DNA of 7,759 nt from Methanomicrobia archaeon LH_S13. GTDB lineage: Archaea > Halobacteriota > Syntropharchaeia > Alkanophagales > Methanospirareceae. The notes under the pieces were generated by a model. It was not told the DNA's origin, ran no database searches, and worked only from the letters and a program-made list of their open reading frames with translations. Positions 1-5,040 of this stretch are shown here, piece by piece; within the stretch, counting starts at the first letter, position 1; each line of letters starts with the position of its first letter. The translations under genes and the position numbers were made by a program. The stretch spans positions 1-7,759 of the forward strand of contig JAGXOR010000058.1 in assembly GCA_023659785.1 (NCBI GenBank), written 5' to 3'.

Positions 1-15
1 TACTATCAAATAATA

Positions 16-37
16 GAAAAATGGACAAAAAGTTCAT
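16..37 (-). terminator. possible hairpin-plus-U-tract terminator after gatB
   Basis: Read on the minus strand just after the gatB stop, ATGAAC and GTCCAT can pair around a five-T loop, with one G-T wobble. A run of T follows on the transcript. The stem is short and poor in GC, so this is a weak call. Archaeal termination often needs only the T-rich stretch, which is present in any case. Confidence 0.3.
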
Positions 38-46
38 ATTTTGTCA

Positions 47-1498
47 TCATATTTTTTCCTCTATCCATTTAGAAACATCCTTTGGATTTGCCCTTCCCCT
101 CGTTTTTCTCATCACCTGTCCAACTAAGAAATGCAACGCCTCTTTTTTACCTGTTCTGTAATCTTCTACCGCATTTTCGTTCTCCTTTATCACCTCCAAC
201 ACTGCCTTCTCAATCTCTGCTGAACCTATACTTGCCAATCCTTTCCTCTTTATTATCTCATCAGGCTTACCCCCGTGGTCGAGCATCTCCCTTATTATTT
301 CCGTCGCACCTCGCTCTGTAATCACGCCTTTTTTAAAATATCGTAACATGGCAACGAAATCATCGGCAGAAACCCTTTTTGATGCCTCACGCATCGAAAT
401 ACCGCGATAATTTAACTCGCCCTTCAAAACGTCCGCTACCCACACAGCACTCAACCCTGCATCCATTTTTGATGCCACTTCTTCGTAAAAATCTGCTATG
501 TTTATGTCATAGGTGAGCGTATTCGCATGCTCGCGCGCTATGGAATACTGCGACACAAAACGCCTCTTCTTTTCGTCCGGCAGTTCCGGTATCTCCCCCT
601 TTATCTCACTTACCATGTCGGAAATACGAATAGGCACAAGGTCGGGCTCAGGGAAGTACCGGTAATCATGCTCAAACTCTTTCGTCCGCATAGAAAGCGT
701 TATTCCACGCACTTCGTCATAATGCCTCGTCTCCAGCGTTACTTTGAGACCTCGACGCACTAAGTTCTTTTGACGCGTTATCTCAAAAGATAAAGCGCGC
801 TCCACGTCTTTATAGGAAGAAATGTTCTTTACCTCTGCTCTTTCTCCTCCCCCTACCGATATGTTCGCATCAACCCGCATTGCCCCTTCCAAATCGCCAT
901 CAAACACGCTTAAATATCCCAATATGCTCCTCAGCTCACCTAAAAATATACGTACCTCTTTTGGCGACCTCAAGTCGGGCTCGGTTACTATCTCCACTAA
1001 GGGTATTCCTGACCTGTTATAATCAACCAAAGAATATTTCGCAGTATCTATCGTTCCCTTGTACACCAACCTGCCGGGGTCTTCCTCCATGTGTACCCTT
1101 CTTATCCTTATTCTTATCCCTCGCTCTCTCCCTCCATCGCCACCACTCGCACTCTCTATTTGCACAAGTCCATTCAATGCGATGGGGAAATCATACTGCG
1201 TAATCTGAAAACCCCTCGGAAGGTCGGGATAATAATAATTCTTTCGGTAGAAAATTATTTGGGGTTGCACTTCACAGTTCAGTGCAAGCGCCACCTTTAT
1301 GCCATATCTTATTGCACGTTCATTTACCACAGGCAAAGCACCCGGTAAGCCCAGGCACGTTGCGCACACGTGCGTGTTTGGCTCGGAATTGTGATAGTCG
1401 GTAGAGCAGGGACAGAATAATTTTGATTTCGTAATAAGTTGTGCATGGCATTCTAATCCTATTTTTACACCATTTGTATTTGTGCTTTCGCTTTTCAT
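47..1498 (-). CDS. gatB: Asp-tRNA(Asn)/Glu-tRNA(Gln) amidotransferase subunit B
   Basis: GatB is the kinase and tRNA-binding subunit of the GatCAB complex, which converts mischarged Asp-tRNA(Asn) (and Glu-tRNA(Gln) in some organisms) to the amide form in the cytoplasm. The 483-residue protein has the usual length. Visible signatures are KIGLECHAQL (12-21), the zinc-site cysteines C29, C31, C45 and C48 (CxC and CxxC), FYRKNYYYPDLPRGFQ (83-98), HMEEDPGR (136-143), DYNRSGIPLVEIVTEPD (159-175) and RVDANIS (208-214). The C-terminal third matches the helical GatB/YqeY tail. There is no inserted AspRS-like domain and the length is well below GatE, so GatB is preferred to the archaeal GatE paralogue. 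The ATG start is the only candidate before the conserved KIGLE motif and lacks a clear Shine-Dalgarno sequence. gatA and gatC are not in the window. Confidence 0.97.
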   Translation of the reverse strand: MKSESTNTNGVKIGLECHAQLITKSKLFCPCSTDYHNSEPNTHVCATCLGLPGALPVVNERAIRYGIKVALALNCEVQPQIIFYRKNYYYPDLPRGFQITQYDFPIALNGLVQIESASGGDGGRERGIRIRIRRVHMEEDPGRLVYKGTIDTAKYSLVDYNRSGIPLVEIVTEPDLRSPKEVRIFLGELRSILGYLSVFDGDLEGAMRVDANISVGGGERAEVKNISSYKDVERALSFEITRQKNLVRRGLKVTLETRHYDEVRGITLSMRTKEFEHDYRYFPEPDLVPIRISDMVSEIKGEIPELPDEKKRRFVSQYSIAREHANTLTYDINIADFYEEVASKMDAGLSAVWVADVLKGELNYRGISMREASKRVSADDFVAMLRYFKKGVITERGATEIIREMLDHGGKPDEIIKRKGLASIGSAEIEKAVLEVIKENENAVEDYRTGKKEALHFLVGQVMRKTRGRANPKDVSKWIEEKI

Positions 1499-1508
1499 TT
1501 TCTATTTG

Positions 1509-1550
1509 AACCACAAGATTACACAGGTTTTCTTTTTTGTAAAAAGAAAA
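1509..1550. repeat. dispersed intergenic repeat, copy 1, with attached hairpin
   Basis: The segment 1509-1532 (AACCACAAGATT, then ACACAGGTTTTC) matches 4683-4710 apart from one substitution and a four-base GATT insertion in the other copy. It runs directly into a perfect 10 bp inverted repeat, TTTTCTTTTT (1528-1537) and AAAAAGAAAA (1541-1550), with a TGT loop. This copy lies between the divergent gatB and rps19e genes, so it probably falls within the gatB leader. Its function is unknown. Confidence 0.7.
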
Positions 1551-1590
1551 AGTATTTATTCCATAAGGGTTCTTAATGTTTTAATAGTAA
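1551..1590. promoter_or_regulatory. AT-rich divergent promoter region of gatB and rps19e
   Basis: The gap between the two divergent starts is strongly AT-rich. GTATTTATT (1552-1560) reads as AATAAATAC on the other strand, so it could serve as a TATA-like element in either direction. A second candidate for the plus strand is TTTTAATAGTAA (1579-1590). No transcription start can be fixed from sequence alone. The absence of a Shine-Dalgarno sequence in front of rps19e is compatible with a short or leaderless transcript. Confidence 0.3.
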
Positions 1591-1600
1591 GATAATAGAA

Positions 1601-1619
1601 ATAGCATAGCATAGCATAG
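1601..1619. repeat. ATAGC short tandem repeat before rps19e
   Basis: Three full copies of the five-base unit ATAGC plus a partial fourth (ATAG) end 9 bases before the rps19e start codon. The repeat occupies the place where a ribosome binding site would be expected. Its unit count could vary between strains. Confidence 0.85.
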
Positions 1620-1628
1620 AAAAATAAA

Positions 1629-2078
1629 ATGACGACGGTATACGATGTGCGGCCAGATAAACTGGTAAAGTTGGTAGCGGAGAAATTGAAAAAGAACGAG
1701 GGTATCTGTCTGCCAAAGTGGGCTATGGAAGTAAAAAAAGGTGCGAACAAAGAATTGCCCCCTCAGGATATAGACTGGTGGTGGATGCGATGTGCATCTG
1801 TGCTGCGGCAAATATACATAAATGGACCGGTAGGGGTATCGAGGCTACGTACGCATTACGGTGGCAGGGTTAAAAGAGGTGCAAAGCCCAAGAGGTTCAA
1901 AAAAGCATCAGGGAAAATAATAAGAGCGGTGCTTTTGCAGTTAGAACAAGCAGGGTACGTAATTAATCCAGAGAAGGGGAAAAGAGGGCGAGTAATATCG
2001 CCGAAAGGGCAATCTTTTCTCGATGACACTGCGCATGAGATACGGAGTAGTATGCAAAGCAAAATAAAGGAGGAGTAG
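1629..2078 (+). CDS. rps19e: 30S ribosomal protein S19e
   Basis: This is the archaeal/eukaryotic-type small-subunit protein S19e, an rRNA-binding winged-helix protein needed for 30S maturation. It has no bacterial homologue. The 149-residue length is normal for archaea. The diagnostic motifs are clear: TVYDVRPDKLV near the N-terminus, DWWWMRCASVLRQIY (49-63), the basic loop YGGRVKRGAKPKRF (77-90), the helix SGKIIRAVLLQLEQAGYV (94-111) and GRVISPKGQSFLD (120-132). The start ATG is not preceded by a Shine-Dalgarno sequence; a short tandem repeat lies there instead. The stop is followed after 25 bp by the PDCD5-family gene, a pairing conserved across archaea, so the two are almost certainly co-transcribed. 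Confidence 0.98.
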   Translation: MTTVYDVRPDKLVKLVAEKLKKNEGICLPKWAMEVKKGANKELPPQDIDWWWMRCASVLRQIYINGPVGVSRLRTHYGGRVKRGAKPKRFKKASGKIIRAVLLQLEQAGYVINPEKGKRGRVISPKGQSFLDDTAHEIRSSMQSKIKEE

Positions 2079-2103
2079 AAGGTAGAAGGAACTGGTGTTA
2101 GGG

Positions 2104-2436
2104 ATGACAGATGAAGAAGAATTAGGGGAGATAAGAAGGAGGAAGTATGAACAGGCACTCCAAGCACAAACAGGGGGTGCAGAAGAGGAAGAGAGAAGGA
2201 AAGAGACAGAGGAATCAAAGAAGGCTATTATCAAGCAGATTCTCACTTCAGAGGCAAGGGAGAGGTTGAATAACATAAGAATGGCAAAGCCCGAATTTGC
2301 AGAACAATTGGAGAAACAGCTAATAGGATTGGCGCAATCTGGAAGGCTAAAGAGCATGATAAACGATGCGCAATTAAAGGAAATCCTGCAGCAGATGATG
2401 CCAAAGAAGCGTGAAATGTCTATAACGAGAATATAA
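2104..2436 (+). CDS. PDCD5 (TFAR19) family DNA-binding protein
   Basis: This is a small, highly charged helical protein of the archaeal/eukaryotic PDCD5 family. Archaeal members bind double-stranded DNA, and their precise role is unsettled. From the chosen ATG it has 110 residues. The family signature is plain: an N-terminal EIRRRKYEQ helix, an acidic/basic linker, then the core ILTSEARERLNNIRMAKPEF, AEQLEKQLIGLAQSGRL, a following D-x-x-LKEIL helix, and a short basic tail ending in SITRI. A GTG at 2095 would add three residues (M-L-G) and has AGAAGGA four bases upstream, so it is a real alternative start. ATG 2104 is preferred because MTDEEEL is the typical family N-terminus. In many archaea this pair continues into rpl39e, rpl31e and aIF6. 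Here it meets a convergent gene after 8 bp. Confidence 0.95.
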   Translation: MTDEEELGEIRRRKYEQALQAQTGGAEEEERRKETEESKKAIIKQILTSEARERLNNIRMAKPEFAEQLEKQLIGLAQSGRLKSMINDAQLKEILQQMMPKKREMSITRI

Positions 2437-2444
2437 TATTTAGG

Positions 2445-3125
2445 CTACAAAACATCTTCAATCAGCCCCTTCGCCCATTTCAATTTCTTTCTCTTTCTCT
2501 TACTTACGTTTTTATCCTCGAAATCAAAACCTACAAGTTCTATCCTCTTCGCACCAAATTCCTTCGCCAGAAACACACATCTATCGCCATCTGTGAAGCC
2601 CCCAAAGTTGTAAACTCTGGCGCTCTTCTCCATCGGGCTTAAAGGTCTGCTTTGCGTTGTGCATATCACGTTTTCATTCAACGTTGGTAATACCTTCTTC
2701 AGCTTCTCTATGTTGTCTCCGTGTGCATGCACAACCCCTATCGAGCCAATCCTGTTCGCATATATTATATCTGCAATGTTCCCATCGAGGTCGGTAACTA
2801 CAATATCAGATATTATGGCAGTGCGTAGAAGAACGGATGTAGCTCCGTCTGCTGCTATTACTATGTATTCACGAGTAAAAGAAAAAACATTACTATCAAG
2901 CTGTTTTTCTCTTATATCATTCTCCAAACAGGGTGCATTACCACAGATTATCGCCGCTTTTCCTTTTATTAACTCTTCTATCTTTTTCTTTACTTCTTTC
3001 CCTTTACTTCTTTTGCGACTTATTATCTCAAATGCTATCCTCGCTGCTTCCTCATCTTTTTCTCTTTTAAAGCCAAAATCTTTCAATATTTCCTCGTATA
3101 TCGGTTCCCAGTCTCTGTATCTCAT
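2445..3125 (-). CDS. mptE: MptE-like 6-hydroxymethyl-7,8-dihydropterin pyrophosphokinase (DUF115)
   Basis: This family transfers pyrophosphate from ATP to 6-hydroxymethyl-7,8-dihydropterin, making the activated pterin for tetrahydromethanopterin synthesis. It replaces bacterial FolK. The predicted protein has 226 residues, close to the family size. Visible landmarks are RDWEPIYEEILKDFGF at the N-terminus, the glycine-rich turn IICGNAPCLE (59-68), IAADGAT (90-96), DIVVTDLDGN (107-116), VVHAHGDN (131-138), YNFGGFTDGDRCVFLA (172-187), ELVGFDF (196-202) and a lysine-rich tail. The frame stays open 126 codons further upstream, but that part is antisense to the next gene and unlike the family. ATG 3125 in front of RDWEPIY is therefore used, although its only ribosome-site candidate (AAAGGG) sits one base away. 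It is convergent with the PDCD5 gene and divergent from the TrkA-N/DHH gene. Confidence 0.88.
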   Translation of the reverse strand: MRYRDWEPIYEEILKDFGFKREKDEEAARIAFEIISRKRSKGKEVKKKIEELIKGKAAIICGNAPCLENDIREKQLDSNVFSFTREYIVIAADGATSVLLRTAIISDIVVTDLDGNIADIIYANRIGSIGVVHAHGDNIEKLKKVLPTLNENVICTTQSRPLSPMEKSARVYNFGGFTDGDRCVFLAKEFGAKRIELVGFDFEDKNVSKRKRKKLKWAKGLIEDVL

Positions 3126-3170
3126 ACCCTTTATTAGTAAGAGAAAATCTATCAAAAAAAAACAGAACAA
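3126..3170. promoter_or_regulatory. 45 bp divergent spacer, probably both promoters
   Basis: This very short AT-rich spacer separates the start codons of the MptE-like gene and the TrkA-N/DHH gene. It contains TTTATTAG (3130-3137) and a run of nine A (3154-3162). Neither gene has a well-placed Shine-Dalgarno sequence, so overlapping promoters with short or leaderless transcripts are likely. Exact elements cannot be assigned. Confidence 0.3.
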
Positions 3171-4673
3171 ATGAGCGAAGAAGAAAGTGAAACCGTGCAC
3201 GAACCAAGAAAGAAAGGGAAAGGTAAGGTGCTGCAAGTAATCTTTGGCTGTGGAAGAGTTGGCTATGCCGTGGCAAAAGAGTTGAAAGCACGGGGGATAG
3301 ATATTGTCATAGTGGATACAGACGAAAAGAAGGTAGAATTGCTGAGGGAAGAAGATTTCATTGCTTTCGTTGGTGACATAAGCGAGCCAGAGATGATCAC
3401 TAAAGTAAGAAGCGAGGGAGAGCCAGAAGCGTTTTTTATCATGAGCAATAACAGCGAAGTGAATAAGAAGGCGGTGAAAAATGCAAAAGAGAGGTTGCCT
3501 CATGCATGTTTAGTAGTGCGAGCGATTGAACCTGCGGATAAAGAGGATTTAAATGAGTTAGACATTGACGTGGCTTTATCCACTCGTGATATAACGGCAA
3601 GAGCCGCGATAGAGTCTCTGAAGAGAGTGAAAGCCCAGAGGAAAGCAAAGGCTTTGACTGCTATGCTAGAGGCAATAAAGGAAAAAGGAAAGGGAAGAGG
3701 GAAATTAGGAATTGTTGTTCACGACAGCCCAGATTCTGATGCAATAGCTTCTGCTCTTGCACTAAAGCAGATAGCAAGGCACGTGGGTGTACCAGCAGAC
3801 ATACTGTATTGTGGAGAAATAGGGCATCATGTGAATCGAGCTTTTGTAAACATCTTAGGGATAGAGATGAGGAGAGTAGAGCGTGAGGAAAAATTAGAGG
3901 AATATGATAAATTGGCACTTATAGATGCTACCGTCCCGGGTGCAAACAACCCCTTGCCTCCACCACCGGAGGGTGATGTGGACATCATTATAGACCATCA
4001 TGTGGCGAATAATAAGAGGAAAGTATATGCGGATTTTTTTGACGTTCGAACAGATAAAGGTGCGACTTCAACGATAATGACAGAGTATCTGCGGGAACTG
4101 GGTATAGCAGTGGATAAAGTATTAGCAACCGCTCTTTTGCAAGGAATAAGAACAGATACGGGTGGTTTTAAGCGTAAGACGCATCCCGCGGATTATTTCG
4201 CTGCTGCTTTCCTGCACGTAAAGGCGGATAAAGAGCTTTTAGAGCAAATAGAAACGCCGCCTATGTCAACAGAAATGCTGAACGTAGTAGGCGGTGCGAT
4301 ACTGCACAAAAAGATAAAAGGGAGCTATTTGATAACAAGTGTGGGGGTGGTGGCGAATCGAGATGCTATTCCTCAGGCTGCTGATTATTTGCTTAACCTC
4401 GAGGGTATTACAACCGCTATTGTAATAGGACTGTGTGAGGATGCGATATGCATTTCTGGGAGGAGTAAGGACATAAGGGTGAATATAAGCGATGCATTTG
4501 TCAGTGCATTTGGAGAAATAGGTTCCGCGGGTGGACATGCAATGATGGCTGCAGCGCAGTTACCACTTGGCATTTTCAGCGGGATAAAAGATAAAAGTAC
4601 GATTGTGCAACTCGCAGAAGATGCGGTAACAAAACGTTTTTTATCTGTTATGAAGGAGGAAAAGAGCGAATAA
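3171..4673 (+). CDS. TrkA-N (RCK_N) / DHH-DHHA1 phosphoesterase fusion protein
   Basis: A cytoplasmic 500-residue protein with three recognisable parts. Residues 20-140 form a TrkA-N Rossmann domain with the nucleotide-binding loop GCGRVG (26-31) and the ribose-contacting acid D49 at the end of the second strand (IVIVDTD). Residues 178-340 form a DHH phosphoesterase domain: motif I HDSPDSDAIAS (184-194, metal ligands H184, D188, D190), motif II LIDAT (D252), motif III IIDHH (D275-H276-H277) and motif IV GIRTDTGGF (D329). The C-terminal DHHA1 domain ends in GSAGGHAMMAAAQLP (451-465). All expected metal ligands are present, so it should be an active Mn-dependent hydrolase. The substrate is unproven: DHH-DHHA1 enzymes include RecJ, oligoribonucleases, pAp phosphatases and c-di-AMP phosphodiesterases. 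TrkA-N/DHH fusions occur in other archaea. No Shine-Dalgarno sequence is obvious. A transmembrane or PAS-GGDEF part like that of GdpP is absent. Confidence 0.93.
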   Translation: MSEEESETVHEPRKKGKGKVLQVIFGCGRVGYAVAKELKARGIDIVIVDTDEKKVELLREEDFIAFVGDISEPEMITKVRSEGEPEAFFIMSNNSEVNKKAVKNAKERLPHACLVVRAIEPADKEDLNELDIDVALSTRDITARAAIESLKRVKAQRKAKALTAMLEAIKEKGKGRGKLGIVVHDSPDSDAIASALALKQIARHVGVPADILYCGEIGHHVNRAFVNILGIEMRRVEREEKLEEYDKLALIDATVPGANNPLPPPPEGDVDIIIDHHVANNKRKVYADFFDVRTDKGATSTIMTEYLRELGIAVDKVLATALLQGIRTDTGGFKRKTHPADYFAAAFLHVKADKELLEQIETPPMSTEMLNVVGGAILHKKIKGSYLITSVGVVANRDAIPQAADYLLNLEGITTAIVIGLCEDAICISGRSKDIRVNISDAFVSAFGEIGSAGGHAMMAAAQLPLGIFSGIKDKSTIVQLAEDAVTKRFLSVMKEEKSE

Positions 4674-4682
4674 AAAGTTATT

Positions 4683-4719
4683 AACCACAAGATTGATTAC
4701 ACAGATTTTCACGAGAAAA
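4683..4719. repeat. dispersed intergenic repeat, copy 2, with attached hairpin
   Basis: This copy reads AACCACAAGATTGATT, then ACACAGATTTTC (4683-4710). It is the same as copy 1 at 1509-1532 except for an extra GATT, a tandem duplication of the preceding four bases, and one G-to-A change. As in copy 1, the end TTTTC forms one arm of an inverted repeat, here TTTTC (4706-4710) and GAAAA (4715-4719) around ACGA. It lies between two converging genes, unlike copy 1, which lies between diverging genes. Confidence 0.7.
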
Positions 4720-4730
4720 CTTTTCTTATT

Positions 4731-5039
4731 TTAAATCTTCACCATCTGCGCATGAGGCACGCCAGCCACGAAAATCACCCCGGCTTCTTCGATAAAAGTA
4801 TTGTCCAGGGCGCATTTTATCGCTCTTTCACCCACCAAATTCGCTATGGTTGCATGTTTCAAGGAACTCACCACTTCTCTTTCGGTTGCCTCTTCTCCTT
4901 TATAAAAACTTTCCGTGATTTTGAGGAAAAGTCCTCTATCTTCAAAGCTTTTACCTATCAACTCCGTATCGCACACTGCTACCATTATGTCAGCGCCGAC
5001 GTCGTACTTCTTTATGTATATCTTTTTTTGTTTGCTCAT
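4731..5039 (-). CDS. DUF424 family protein
   Basis: This is a 102-residue member of the archaea-restricted DUF424 family, whose function is unknown. A role in RNA binding or translation has been suspected from its distribution, but nothing in this sequence proves it. Recognisable family features are the N-terminal strand KIYIKKYDVGADIMVAVCD, ELIGKSFEDRGLFL (26-39), FYKGEEAT (45-52), the helix ATIANLVGERAIKCAL (63-78) and the C-terminal signature VAGVPHAQMVKI (91-102). ATG 5039 is chosen because GGGGAG sits nine bases upstream and MSKQKKIYIK begins at the conserved strand. An in-frame start 18 codons further up would overlap the dehydratase gene. Only one base separates the dehydratase stop from this ATG, so translation is probably coupled. 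Confidence 0.9.
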   Translation of the reverse strand: MSKQKKIYIKKYDVGADIMVAVCDTELIGKSFEDRGLFLKITESFYKGEEATEREVVSSLKHATIANLVGERAIKCALDNTFIEEAGVIFVAGVPHAQMVKI

Positions 5040-5040
5040 A

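Noticed and set aside
880..1203. A plus-strand open frame opposite gatB, with other shorter ones between 82 and 1348.
   Set aside because: All are antisense to well-supported GatB motifs, have proline/serine/leucine-rich low-complexity composition and no ribosome binding sites.
2659..3174. A 171-codon plus-strand open frame with hydrophobic composition.
   Set aside because: It lies opposite the MptE-like gene, whose motifs are clear; its F/S/L-rich composition is typical of the complement of a lysine- and glutamate-rich gene.
3126..3503. A 126-codon N-terminal extension of the MptE-like protein, rich in F, L and H and apparently membrane-like.
   Set aside because: It is antisense to the conserved TrkA-N domain of the neighbouring gene, and the family N-terminus begins at RDWEPIY right after ATG 3125.
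4731..5039. The small gene after the dehydratase as its DUF126 small subunit.
   Set aside because: It lacks the DUF126 glycine-rich swivel motifs and instead has the DUF424 signatures (ANLVGERAI and GVPHAQ).
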